In this document: piece after piece, positions 10,726-21,627 of the stretch
Layout: each line of letters opens with the position of its first letter
How positions within the stretch are numbered: position 1 is the stretch's first letter
Source: Augochlora pura
Taxonomy: Eukaryota; Arthropoda; Insecta; Hymenoptera; Halictidae
DNA: 64,000 nt
NCBI RefSeq assembly: GCF_028453695.1
Contig: NC_135777.1
Coordinates: 1,860,001-1,924,000 of the forward strand
Reading direction: 5' to 3'
The notes under the pieces: model-generated
Seen by the model: the letters and a program-made list of their open reading frames with translations, nothing else
Told to the model about the DNA's origin: nothing
Database searches by the model: none
Translations under genes and position numbers: made by a program

Positions 10726-11160
10726 TGGAACAGGTCCAGTGAACAGGTGAGCTGCGATCGATGGAATGATTTACTTTGGATATAATTTGTAACCTTCTTT
10801 CTGAGATAAATGCGTCCATCGGGAATTATTTTAGCCAGTGGCTACAGATGATGCTTTACCAGTCGTGTCGGACAACTCGCATCTAACAACCTCCGTACCC
10901 GATGCATTCTTAATGCATTCTTCAATCTTTAATCGCGACGACGGTTTCAATACGACGTTAAGAACGTATATAATCAGCACGTGTCCCACTTACGCTGTTT
11001 AATCTTCGAGTTTCAATTTTGAAATAGAATCCTGACGATTACTTCAAATGTGTTACGACCCCACGCTGGAAATAGTTGAATTCAGCGAAAAAATACGTCA
11101 CTTGCAATCTTTGTTCGATATCAGATCACAGCGCAAATATAGCGGATAGCGTGAACTAGA
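10726..11160. other. No feature seen
   Basis: Mixed-composition DNA. An AACAG|GTGAGC donor-like string at about 10745 lacks an upstream exon or pyrimidine tract. Nothing else is supportable. Confidence 0.5.
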
Positions 11161-11755
11161 GTTTAATAGAGTAGAATATAATGTTGAATAGAGTAGAATA
11201 GAGTCAAACAAAATGTAGCAAAGTAGAACAGACCAGAATAGAGTGAATTAGTATAGAACAGAGACGAATAGAATGTAACAGAATAGAAGACAGTATGATA
11301 GTATGAAATATGGTGGAATAGAGTAGAATATAATGTAGAATAGGAGAGAACAAAGTGAAGTCGAGTATAACAGAATAGAATGTAGCAAAATATAGCAGAA
11401 TAGAGTGGAATAATATAGAAAAAAGAAGACTAAAGTGTAATAGAGCAGAAGAGAGAATAAGAGAGTGGAATATAATGGAATAGAGTTTAATAGAGTAGAA
11501 TATAATGGAATAGGGTTTAATAGAGTGGAATAGAGTAGAATATGATGTAGAATGGGCTAACAGAGTGGAATAGAGTGCAACAGAGTAAAATAGAGCAGTA
11601 TAGAACAGAATAGAGCAGGATAGAGTGGAATACAGTGAAATAGATTGGAATTGCATGGAATAGAGTAGAATGTAATGTAGAATAGGCTGTAACAGAGTCA
11701 AATAGAACAGAAGAAAGCATAATGGAGTGAAATAATATAGAACAGAGAATCTGTT
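11161..11755. repeat. Decameric minisatellite array E
   Basis: About 590 bp of ATAGAGTGGA variants. The landmark TAGAATAGG(C)TRTAACAGAG is present, more or less altered, at about 11336, 11546 and 11668, linking it to arrays A and D. The right end contains AACAGAGAATCTGTTCTAT, a short hairpin. No mariner end was found on either flank. Confidence 0.9.
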
Positions 11756-13080
11756 CTATATATCAATGGATATCTGTTATTTCGTATGCGCCAACTTAAT
11801 ATTTCGAAATGCCTGCGATCGGGGCTTGATTTCGCCGATCGGTTTTTATTCGTCGGCCGGTAAAGATTTAATTCGAACAGAAAGGCGACCGCGCGCTGTC
11901 GTTTAAGCGGCGTCCCGTTTCATTTCCCCGTGACGTTTATCTAGATAGCTTATCGATAATGAGCGTGGCATCGAGGCGAAGAGCGTTAGATTCGTTTTAT
12001 AAATTGAAATATCGCGCGTTCGTGCGGCCGGTTATTACGCATGTTTTATAACCTGATTAAAACAAATCTCCACGGTAATCGCCGCTCGGCGATACGTCGC
12101 GCGAACAGTAATAAATTATTTTCCCGGGAGCTCGCCGCCACGCCCGTTCGTTTTATTCGGAGTCTTCCTGATCGCGAGACGCCGGTGAAACACCAATACC
12201 AGCGTCGTCTTCGTAACCGACCGCAGTCGTGCGGCCACTTTGACATGATTAAAGCTGGAACGAGATTAGTGTTTTTGCTAATTAGAGTTATTATCTAATT
12301 CCAAGTTTAATTCGAGTAATCGAAACGGAAACGACTTAAATAAAACACGACTCCTTACATAATTTTAAATTGTTTAACGTCATAACCGAGGTTTTTGTTT
12401 TCATATAAATTTGTTAGATACTGCTGAAAATTATATTATATGGAAATAATAATAACAATAATAATGAATAATATATGGAAATTAAATGAAAATAAATCTC
12501 ACCGGTCTAAAGAAGTTTTATGGAAGAATTGTGGAACGAAATGATAATTAATTTCTCGAAAAATTACGCCAGGTAATAAATCAACGGAAATATTGCACAT
12601 TAAATATCATTCGTTGATTGATTGCTATATATATATAAATTTTTCGTTAAATGCGCCATCACTTTTTCGCGCCATGTTCCCATAAAAATTCGTTTTCGAA
12701 TGAAATTGTTTGGACTGCTGGAATTTAATACTATTTCATTCATGTATGCTTATGGCGGTGTTGGAAAAATGGCGATTTTGTATAAAAACGAAAACATTTC
12801 TACGATATTTAATGAATAAAAATTACTTGCTTTCCTTGCGGATTATATAGTTTATTCGGTATGTGTAAGACGCGACGCTACATGCGATTCGATACAGAAT
12901 AATTTCAAGTGAGATTAAAATTGCTCTTAATAAAAAAAGCAATTTTATAGTATTATGGGATTATCAATCATTTTCGCGGTTTAAAAGTCGACGTCTCCCG
13001 TTCATGAAAACATTATCAATTATTTTCCTGCCTCCATTACCCCTCCAGGGATTATCTTTTTTCGCCGGAATGTTTTTATC
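11756..13080. other. No gene seen; AT-rich 12300-12960
   Basis: Moderately GC-rich to 12300, then AT-rich with short ATA runs (12440-12480, 12630). Overlapping opposite-strand frames at 12041-12298 (+) and 12046-12246 (-) are unrecognised. No repeats of note. Confidence 0.5.
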
Positions 13081-13089
13081 GACTAGCGT

Positions 13090-13215
13090 CAAAGAGCGAG
13101 TGAAATATATAGAGAACGGGAGGAATAGAGATAAAGAGATGGAGAGAGAAAAATAGATATAGAGAGAGAGAGAGAAAGAGATAGACGGATAGACAGACAG
13201 AAAGAGTGGGAGATT

Positions 13216-13248
<33 letters not shown>

Positions 13249-13530
13249 AGAGAGATAGAAAGTCATAAAGATAGAGAGGCAGAGAAAGAAAGAGAAAGAG
13301 AGAGAATTATAGAGATGGAGATACAGATATAGAGAGAAATAAAGAGAGCGAGAGGGAGAGAGAGTCATATAGATAGTAAAAGAGAAAGAGAGAGTGTGTG
13401 ATAGTGATAGAGAAGGAGAGAAAGAAAGAGAAAGAGGGAGAGAGTGTCATACAGATAGAGATAGAGACACATACAGTTAGAGACAGATAGAGAGAGAGAG
13501 AGAAAAAGAGAGGGAGAGAAGAAGAAGCCT
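13090..13530. repeat. GA-rich / GATA-rich polypurine tract
   Basis: Over 400 bp of AGAGAG, AGATAGAGA and AGAGATAGA units with a pure (AG)n block near 13215-13241. The Ser/Leu/Tyr-rich minus-strand frames that cover it, including the start of the 13365-14012 frame, are simple-sequence artefacts. Confidence 0.92.
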
Positions 13531-14090
13531 CTACCAGCCGCGTTCGACACATTCGACAACGGGATTAAATCTTTCCCCGCTAATTTATTATTTGCCGGGC
13601 GTGTCTCGTCGCCGCCTGGCGCTGCGGAACGTAATATTCCTTGATTTACAAGTTGATAAAAAAAAGAAAAAAGCAACCCGATGTCTCCCGTGTTCAATTC
13701 ACTGACGCGCCTGGGGAAAATCAATACGACTTCGCCGAGTTCCCCGCAAACGAGTGCTTCGGCCGTTAATCTTTCGCGTTCCTTAATCACGCGAAACATC
13801 CCGCCGGGGTACCGTGCGAATCTTACGCCTATTTTCGTCGAAGTCGATCGAGCCGCGTTTTTTAATTGTCGAACCGGGAATAATTGTAACCACGACGAGA
13901 GACAGCGATATTCTGGTTCTCTCGATGTTCGTAAGAAACCGAGATGAAGAATGGAAATAGCAGAAAGTTCATAGCAAAAAGAATGTTTAAATACCAAGCA
14001 ACTTTCGTTCATTTTTCTATGCTACGTGCGGTTTGCAAGAAAAACTTTGAATAAAGGAGTTCATGCTGTCGCAGCAGTTAATATTTGGAT
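13531..14090. other. GC-rich stretch, no gene seen
   Basis: Open frames on both strands (13681-13947 + and the upstream part of 13365-14012 -) are mutually antisense and match nothing known. No credible acceptor or donor pair. Confidence 0.45.
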
Positions 14091-14094
14091 TAGG

Positions 14095-14300
14095 AATATA
14101 TATTTACATATATTTATATAAATGCCTGTGTTATTATATTATAATGTAATATTTATATAATATCGTAATATATTATTACATTCTAACGGAATACTTGTAT
14201 AATATTGTAATATATAACACTATATGTATATACTATATACTATACTTATATATCGTTATAATATAATATATTATTACATTATAATATAATACTTACGGCA
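14095..14300. repeat. AT-rich palindromic repeats (TAATATATTATTACATT)
   Basis: TAATATATTATTACATT occurs at about 14166 and again near 14266, separated by TA-rich sequence with ATATACTATATACTATAC. Highly self-complementary and probably able to extrude hairpins. Confidence 0.7.
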
Positions 14301-16020
14301 AAATATATTTCACATGAAGCAGTTTATTACTAAAATTTATATTCTACTTTACACTATGGTTTATTATTAAATCAACATTTTCGTCAATTTCACAAAATCG
14401 TTGAACTTGATTTTTAATAAAATCTAGTTCCTACGTTAATATTTTCCTACGCGTCTTATAACATTTTCCCACCAATATGAATACACGTCTCTCTCTTATA
14501 AATTAAATTGACGAAGAATAATTTCACTCACCTGTTCTGCATTTATTGATCACTTCGTGCACACGTTTCTCGCCGTCCTTCGTTCACGAATCGTTGCGCA
14601 GTGGTTTCCCGATTCAATACATCTGAGCTCTCTAATGTCGCGGAGAGTACACAGATCCGGAAAATCGAGGAGGTGGGGGGAAACTCGGAAAAGCGGAGTA
14701 TCGCAGTCGATTCGCGCGACAGAGCCATATGGCAAAAAAAAGGTTTCATTGATACGCGCCGATAAAGGTCGGATTGTCCTTGCGGACTCATGAAAAAACG
14801 AAATAACCGTCTGTCAAATTGTCGGCACGTGGGTTTCGATATACGCGAAGCGACAGAAAAAAGAGAGAGAGAGAGAGGAATTGAATAATTGTCTCTATTT
14901 CGATTCTATCGTTATAACGATAGCGTAGAGAAGCCAATTATTCTTCTCTATTAGCAGTCTTCAGGTGCTCTTGCTGTTGAACCCAACTTTAACTATTTAA
15001 ATAACATTTATTAAGAATGTGATGAGGTAAATTTCAAAGTTTCTTTTATCCTCCATAACACAAGTATCAAATCTCCTATGGATATTATAAGACTGAAAAA
15101 GAAAGTTGAGGAACCAATGTTTATAATATACGAAAATCAGTTACTGTGCTCTGCACATTAAACATTAAATATTGAACGTACTTTAATAAGTTTAGATGTT
15201 TTATAGAATAATGTGACATGATGATTAGTAATTTTATACATTAATAACGTAGTAAAATGTAATATAATGCAATATAATACTAATGTTATATAAAGTAATA
15301 TAATATTAAGTTTGCGAGTCCACATTACAGATGACGGTTTTAACAAAATATCATATTTAAATTTCTCCTTTTTAAAAATATGTCAGAGATGATTTGACAT
15401 TTGATATAATAACTAAAAATGCAGGTATTATCCACATATTCCCAAGCTCGATTTTCTCGTAAACGAAACTTGGAACGGAAAAATGTTATTCTCTTCTTTT
15501 CGATTTGTACTCGCACGTGGAATCACTCCTTCTCCATGGTGCCTAGTAAATGACATGGAAAAGTATACGAATTCAAGGCGATAGGTTAGATGAATTTTGA
15601 GATATCAAAAGATATTCAGAAATCTGAAAGTATTTATTTTAAGACAGGGTAGATTAGATTTCAATAGAAGGATGAGATTATTAGGAAAAATTAAAAGAAA
15701 TCAAAATCTCACATCTAGGAAAAGATAAGAAATGATACACAAATTGGAAGTGACGGTTTATATAAATTTTTAGATTTGATTTAGTAGGGCTGTTTTAACG
15801 AGAATTAATTTAAACGAAAGCTGAAAGTGTCTACTATAAAACAGTCTACAATTTATCGTAAAAGAACAATAACATCATTTAGAATTCGTAGATCAAGAAT
15901 CACTTATTTTCTGTAATATACAAACGATGAGCTTTCGTTAATCATCTATCAGTGTTTGTTTGCAAAATAACGAATTTCTCCATGCGAACGAATATGTGAT
16001 AACTAGCACAACTAAACGGT
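14301..16020. other. Mostly AT-rich stretch, no gene seen
   Basis: At about 14529-14533 the minus strand reads AACAG|GTGAGTGAA, a good 5' splice site. The frame leading into it (KDGEKRVHEVINKCRT) is open for only about 18 codons after a stop and has no upstream acceptor, so no exon is called. A short (AG)n run lies at 14862-14876. The rest to 16020 is AT-rich without repeats. Confidence 0.45.
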
Positions 16021-16277
16021 ACAGTAATCAGCCAGGCCACAGTAACTGGCTCCGCTGGCCTAGCCGGCCGAAGCCGAGCACGGGGTGAAATCTCGGCGGA
16101 AAAACGTTTCGAGGCGAGCAAGCACGATTGAGTTATGGCTAGTTGCCGGCGCTCGAAGGCGGAAAAAAAGAGTCGGGAAGAGAGCGGGACCTACGGGGCT
16201 CCCTCTCCCTTCGTCCCTGTTTTTATGCCGACGATGGTTCCAGCCGGGTTCGCTCTCTATCGGCGGGAATTTGCGAA

Positions 16278-16340
16278 AAGCTCTCTCTCTCTCTCCCTCT
16301 CTCTCTCTGTCTCTCCCTCTCCCTCTCTCTCTCTCCCCCC
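16278..16340. repeat. (CT)n-rich microsatellite
   Basis: Imperfect CT repeat with CCCTCT interruptions inside a GC-rich block (about 16020-16990). The overlapping frames at 16085-16839 (+) are Ser/Leu-rich where they cross it and unrecognised elsewhere. Confidence 0.92.
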
Positions 16341-17049
16341 TCCGGCGAACTACAAGCTTCTGAAACTACCGTTAGCTCCCGCGGCTGCACAGGATTTATG
16401 GGGCTTGGCTGCCCGGAAATTCGCAACACGCTCCGAAAGCCTGTTTTTCATAGGGAAATTTCGTTGTTCGCGGCCGCGGCCGCCAATCGATCGGACGCCG
16501 GGGTCCCGCGCTAATCGCTTCCAGTCGTTCGGAACTTCAGACATCGCCGGGATTAGGGGCGCGCCGGTTAGTTATGCGGTCGCCGCGCCGCGACCCTCTC
16601 GGACCGCTGAAAATCCCCATTGTTTCTGCTGTATTTTAACCAGCGGCCAAGGTGTCCCCCACTTCCACCCTCCCCTCCCCTCACCCTGTTATCCTACGGA
16701 GCGGCGAAAACACCGGCGGAGTTGCGAGCTCCAACAAAAATTCGGCTCCCTGGACGCCGCGTATCGCAAAAATCTCGCCGCGAGGATCGCCGTTCCCGTC
16801 GTCGCCACTGTTTTGCGAAGTTTCAACGGCGGTAGATGACATTTTGTGGAAATCCGCGGAACTTGGCCAGTGTTTCCAAAGTTCCCGCGACGTCGTGGAG
16901 GCATCGGCAAAAAGCTGGGTCAGTGTCGCGGCGCGTTCTCCATTGTCGCGCGACTCCGCTCGCAGGAGAACGCGATGGGTCGATGGACGCGATGGGTCGA
17001 TTCTCAATTCAGCGGGATATCTGTGAGTTGCAATTTGTGCTACGATTAA

Positions 17050-17201
17050 CCCCTTGACGTAACAATTTCTTTACGATAATTATGATTAGAATTCTTCGAT
17101 CGCACTAATTTCTTCGTAGAGAAAGGAACTTTATGTTTACCTTGCGCTTATAAATAGTCGAACGTTTAAACACGTCTGACTCGTTGAATTACAGCAAAGG
17201 G
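17050..17201. mobile_element. Possible TTAA-type element, diverged
   Basis: TTAA|CCCCTTGACGTAACAA at the left and, reverse-complemented, CCCTTTGCTGTAATTCAACG at the right, followed by TTGA. The ends share CCC..TTG..GTAA and the target-site pattern, but the body does not visibly match other copies. Length about 150 bp. Confidence 0.4.
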
Positions 17202-17319
17202 TTGATAATATCGATTTTGTTGACAAATTTTAGCCTTTGTTTCTGTAACAAAGTGAGACATTTTTAAAATGCACTCTGTTGTCCCCTGCGAAGGGGTGTA
17301 ATTCTAGCATTTCTATAAA

Positions 17320-17490
17320 TGCTAAAAATAATTATTATATTAATATAATTATTAGAAATCGTCAGTCAGAATAATTATGGTATTACAGAATAATTATTAC
17401 ATTATTATTATTATAAATCGTCAGACAGAGTAATTAAGCTATAATAAAATAATGATTACATTATTATTATTAAAACTCATCAATCAGACC
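17320..17490. repeat. Tandem repeat, about 60 bp unit, three copies
   Basis: AAATCGTCAGTCAGAATAAT, AAATCGTCAGACAGAGTAAT and AAACTCATCAATCAGACCAA begin at about 17355, 17415 and 17474, each preceded by an ATTATTATTATTA tract. Confidence 0.8.
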
Positions 17491-17494
17491 AATC

Positions 17495-18283
17495 AAAACA
17501 TTTCAACGCGTGAACCGAAATACCTGGTTAGATCACCTGTCGAACGCCTCAGGTTCAACGTGAAATTAGCATGGTAGCAACCGGTCGGCGTTCAACGTGC
17601 CGTGGTATTTTTTTGAAAACCGTTCGCCGCGTATTTGCAATTGAAACGAGGCTAATAAACGATTTCGTAGTCGCGAGCGCGCGTGCTCGAACGCGTTATT
17701 TCTGCTTCGACGATATACACGGACTATTATATTGTTCGCGTCATCAGCGCGTGTCCTGTGCCGCGTCTATTGGAGTATAATCGCGTATTCCGGTATTAAT
17801 GGAATAAAGAACAGGGCTGCGAAAGTGAGCGTTGACGATGGACACATCGAAGCGGGCACGATTTCGCGTGACGCCAGCGAAAACTGCGCGATTGCAGCAT
17901 GATTAACGAGCCGCGCGTATAGTGATGCCGCCGCTGAGTAAACACACTATGGTTTCTATTTATGACCTCGCGCCAGAATTCGAGGGCTGGTTGGTTCGTG
18001 TATTTCGAAGCGGCCGTGACGTTCGCCGGATCCTGAGACGATGATATTTCCAATTTAATATCATTGTTTCTATTACATCCGATATTCGGACAGTTAATCA
18101 ATTTACTCGCGGCCCGTATTCATATCGGTTACACTCCGATGATGATCACGATTTGAATGCTTTGCAGCAGATGCGATTCTCATATTAAGTATAATATACT
18201 TTTGCATAATTTATAATATTTTTATTTTGTATGAAATCTCGGTGCAATTTACTGTTCTTTAGGGATAAACTCATTTGATAGTA
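17495..18283. other. No gene seen
   Basis: GC-balanced 17500-18120 then AT-rich. Frames at 17571-17780 (+) and 17796-18101 (-) are short, unrecognised and unsupported by splice or promoter signals. Confidence 0.5.
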
Positions 18284-18287
18284 TTAA

Positions 18288-18534
18288 CCCTTTGCACTGG
18301 AGTGGCGATTTTGCAGCGCCATTAAAATTATTATACCACGTTCTAAAATTATTTTTACAAGTATATCGCCAAAGATTAGATTTAACAAGTTGTTAAAATA
18401 ATATGTGACAACAATATGAATCACAAAACTCGATTTCATACGCATAGAATGTACTTTGTTATATAGATTGGAAATACTATGTACCAGAGAAACGATTTTA
18501 GATTTCAAGTTGAAACGGTTTGGAGTGCAAAGGG
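18288..18534 (-). mobile_element. TTAA-flanked MITE, family 1
   Basis: TTAA (18284-18287) precedes CCCTTTGCACTGGAGTGGCG; GGAGTGCAAAGGG is followed by TTAA (18535-18538), so the target site is intact. Reverse-complemented, the region next to the left end aligns with the right end of the copy at 21292-21532 (TTTTAGAACGTGGTATAATAATTTTAATGGCGC against its equivalent). 247 bp, no coding capacity. Confidence 0.82.
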
Positions 18535-18559
18535 TTAACATTGTCGATTTACAAGCCGG

Positions 18560-19010
18560 AGCTTCGGCACTCATGACAACTGATCGAATATTATTGACTC
18601 GGACTACTTAGAACGTGTACTGAACATCCTCCGACTGCGATATAGTTGTCTTCGAACAAGAACTCCCTCTACTCTTACTTAATTATACCGTTCTCAGCCT
18701 CCCAATAATAATCCCGGCACTCAGGAACAAACTTGTAGCCAATATCGCGGAGCTATGCTACTTAGATAGATCAAACAACATAATTTCAGTAAAATACTCC
18801 CAGGAGCAGCTTTCAGACACATATTGCCAGCTCCTATCCGTGAAATCCGTGCATTCGAACTACAAGAAAACAATTCAGTGCTCTCCGGAGGCTCTTCCGC
18901 CGGTATTATTGACCTATACTACTCGAGCAGATGGAAAACCGCAGCTGAGGTAAAGTGCTCTTGGAATCAGCTTCGCAACAAGCATTAACACCTTCCCCAA
19001 TTGGCATTAA
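18560..19010. repeat. Degenerate long-unit repeat (TATTATTGACYYRNACTACT)
   Basis: TATTATTGACTCGGACTACT at about 18588 recurs as TATTATTGACCTATACTACT at 18904, with a weaker version (ATCGCGGAGCTATGCTACTT) at about 18744. This gives a spacing near 155-160 bp. The segment at 18955-19060 also aligns with 20690-20790 (GGAATCAGC, ACACCTTCC, CCGCGGG). It is an old tandem or dispersed repeat. Confidence 0.5.
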
Positions 19011-19122
19011 ACCATCAGAAAATAATACAGAACATTATAGCTCCGCGGGGCAATGATCTAAGGATATTATTATCAGTGTACACGGTGCGGTAATTCAATT
19101 TTAAGGCCGTCGTCGTATGTCT

Positions 19123-19345
19123 AGCAAGTAGCGATGATATCTGATTAGCATTAGCGTCATTAAAAGGGTTAGTCACTTCTCTCTTCAACGAACCTAAGTA
19201 AATGCGAACCGAATGACGAGTGGTAAAGTATTTCAGCAAGTAGCGATGACATTTGTTTAAAGTTAACGTCATTAAAAAGGTTAGTCATTTGTTTGTAAAA
19301 CGAATCTGAGTTCATGCGAATCGAATGATAATATCAATGACAATA
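19123..19345. repeat. 112-bp tandem duplication
   Basis: AGCAAGTAGCGATGATATCT at 19123 and AGCAAGTAGCGATGACATTT at 19235 begin two units. They continue in parallel through CGTCATTAAAAGGGTTAGTC and ATGCGAACCGAATGA. Identity looks roughly 75%. Confidence 0.85.
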
Positions 19346-19413
19346 TCAATTTGAAATCTTGGAACGTTCAAAAGACTATGCATCTTTATTGCCAATCTGC
19401 AGTGATGCTAATG

Positions 19414-19416
<3 letters not shown>

Positions 19417-19462
<46 letters not shown>
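19417..19462. repeat. (CT)n(CA)n compound microsatellite
   Basis: A CT run passes directly into a short CA run, then CTCGCTG and further CT-rich sequence to about 19495. Confidence 0.95.
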
Positions 19463-19582
19463 TCGCTGTATTTCTCTCTGTCTCTCGCTCCCTCTCCATT
19501 TCCAAAATTGAAATTCAAAAAGTGAAATCTCGAAGAAATTCCAATCATCGAAACAACCTCAACACGAGAACTATTGACAATA

Positions 19583-19790
19583 CAATTACCGCCGATTGTT
19601 TTTTTCAGCTAGTAAACAAAAATGGACAATTTCGAAAGAGGAAACGCTATTATTCGATCCTAGCTGCTCGTTGTTTATAGTCGTCGATCGTCAACAACTA
19701 TAAAAACGAACCGCGAGGGTCGAATAATCGTATCACCCCTTTCCATATTGTCCATTTTTGTTTACAAGCCGATGAACAATTGAATTTACC
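19583..19790. repeat. Long near-continuous inverted repeat (hairpin)
   Basis: Left arm 19583-19682, right arm 19695-19790, with only the short palindrome TCGTCGATCGTC between them. The best-matched core is GTAAACAAAAATGGACAAT, 19 of 20 with one flanking base, present as its complement at 19748-19767. Other shared blocks are CGATTATTCGA and GTTTATAGT. If transcribed it would form a stem of about 95-100 bp with mismatches. It may be a hairpin RNA gene or a foldback element; no target duplication is evident. Confidence 0.75.
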
Positions 19791-20084
19791 GTACCCACGA
19801 AACGAACTGAATGATGCATTTGAATCCCTTTTGAATCGCCTGTAACAAGTCTATTGAGGCAACAGCAGACTATTATGAATAAAACAACGCATGAGATTTT
19901 GTGTATTTTGTCTCTATCGTTTTTCATTGGTCCAATCTTTTAAGTTATTTATCGCATTGTGTGCTTTATTTAAACTCTTGCACCAATTACCTTATGGTGG
20001 ATGGTTATTTTATCGTCGATGGACAATTTTTTGTCACTAATCAATTCCTATGGAAGACAGAAAATTTGTTATTTGGCAGTCTTT

Positions 20085-20410
20085 GTTTCAATGTTTCAGT
20101 ATTAAGTTATTATATAGTAAATATAAAATATGCATACATATATTTATATTATATTATACATATATTACGTTTAGTATATAGCAATTTAATATATAAACAT
20201 TGAAATGAAGGTTGCTATGTAATAAATGTTATATAATGTTATAATATTATAAATCTATATGTATCGTAAAGCAACAATCATTCCAGTATTTAAATATTAA
20301 GTTCCTATATAATAAATGTAATGTATTTAATATGATATTAATATATATACATTTATTATATTTATTATATAACAACTTAATATTTAAATATTGGAATGAT
20401 TGTTGCCATA
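20085..20410. repeat. Two adjacent related palindromes, AT-rich
   Basis: Palindrome 1: GTTTCAATGTTTCAGTATTA (20085) pairs with the sequence ending near 20208. Palindrome 2: GCAACAATCATTCCAGTATT (20271) pairs with AATATTGGAATGATTGTTGC (ending 20406), with arms of about 60 bp and a loop near 20334-20344. The two share motifs (AATATTAAGTT, ATATAGYAA, TTGAAATGA/TTGGAATGA) and so look like a duplicated hairpin. Confidence 0.8.
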
Positions 20411-20559
20411 CAATAAATATAAAATTATATGTACAAATAAAATTATATAAATTTGTAATATTATATAACATTATTACAATGTTACATATAAATTTGTGAA
20501 TATATATAAAACTTATATATATAATTTTAATTAATAATAATTAATTACAATTATATATA

Positions 20560-20840
20560 CATATAATTTAAGAGGTTCGAATGACACATGTATTCAACAA
20601 ATTATACTCGAAATCCTCGTAACGAGCTTGGCGCGACATTACAGTGGAAGTGGTTAAACAGCTGAGTAGCCGAAATTTCCGTAAAACGCTTCCTAGAATC
20701 AGCATCGCCCGGCACGCGTTATCACCTTTCCTAATTTCTATCCTACCACCGCAAAATGATAGAAAACGCGATAGTCCCGCGGGACACACAACAATTCCAG
20801 CGATATTGTTGACCCATACCACTGGAACCGTCCTACTCCA
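20560..20840. repeat. Copy of the degenerate repeat seen at 18.9 kb
   Basis: AGAATCAGCATCGCC...CACCTTTCC...CCCGCGGGAC aligns with 18962-19050, and GATATTGTTGACCCATACCACT (about 20801) belongs to the TATTGTTGACC motif group. A further hit is AATATTGTTGACCCGAACTACC at 28232. Confidence 0.45.
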
Positions 20841-20884
20841 GCGATTTCATTGCAATGCCGCAATTACCAATAATATCGATCGGT

Positions 20885-21287
20885 CCGATTGAGGCCGGCA
20901 TTTCCGAAATCCGCCTTGCCAATCCCGGAGATCCCGTCCGAGGATCATCTCGTCAGAGATCGATCGATCGACCCGACTAAATACGCGCATAGGACGTATC
21001 TCGATGTAGCATTTTTTTCCTTCGGCAAACTTGCTCGGAAATCGTACCGCGAGGAGGTTTCGCGAGGCGTTCTCGTGGTCCTAGGCGAGTCGATGGCAGC
21101 CTCGCGCGACGTTACAGCAGTCTCACGGCCAAAAAATTGTTCGCATAAATTGCAACTTCACCGGCAAAAGATTCGTAAGCTGTCTGGGCCACGTTTCGCC
21201 ATGTCGAAATAATAATCGAGTAGAAACAAATTGCATTTTACTCATACGAAATGGATTCCTGTAAAACTCAGACCGACAGTTTCACTT
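20885..21287. other. GC-moderate stretch, no gene seen
   Basis: An open frame of 107 codons (20889-21212 +) is Arg/Ser-rich and unrecognised. No splice or promoter signals. Confidence 0.45.
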
Positions 21288-21291
21288 TTAA

Positions 21292-21532
21292 CCCTTTGCA
21301 ATCGGAGCGATTTTATCTGGAAATTCAAAATATTTCTTCAGACTTACAGCGTTTCCATTTTATACAACCTGGAGCATTTTATACATTACAAAATTGAATT
21401 TTATAACATATGCAACAGATACTAGCTCTTAACAATTATTTAAATATTAGTAAATTTGATAAAGATTATTCTAAAACGTGGCATGATAATTTTTGGAGGC
21501 GCCTGAGAGAGTCGCCATTCGACCGCAAGGGG
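21292..21532 (+). mobile_element. TTAA-flanked MITE, family 1
   Basis: TTAA (21288-21291) precedes CCCTTTGCAATCGGAGCG; CGACCGCAAGGGG is followed by TTAA (21533-21536). The right part (CTAAAACGTGGCATGATAAT...GGCGCCTGAGAGAGTCGCC) aligns with the copy at 18288-18534 in reverse and with the right end of 44997-45207. 241 bp. Confidence 0.78.
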
Positions 21533-21536
21533 TTAA

Positions 21537-21627
21537 CAATTTTCTCAATCTAATCTTTGTCAGTATAAAGATGATTTCGTCACGCGATAGAACAATTTTA
21601 GTGGCGGATGAGAGTGCAAAGGGTTAA
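21537..21627. mobile_element. Second right-hand TTAA-MITE terminus
   Basis: GAGAGTGCAAAGGG|TTAA at 21610-21627 is a second right end of family 1, only 91 bp past the previous element and without its own left end. Either two elements overlapped (one nested, then deleted), or the outer copy lost its left end. Confidence 0.55.

Noticed and set aside
13365..14012. 215-codon minus-strand frame
   Set aside because: The C-terminal third is (GA)n simple sequence, the rest is unrecognised and antisense to another open frame; no splice support.
14529..14585. Minus-strand exon ending in AACAG|GTGAGTGAA with frame KDGEKRVHEVINKCRT
   Set aside because: Good donor, but a stop lies about 19 codons upstream and no acceptor or pyrimidine tract occurs between.
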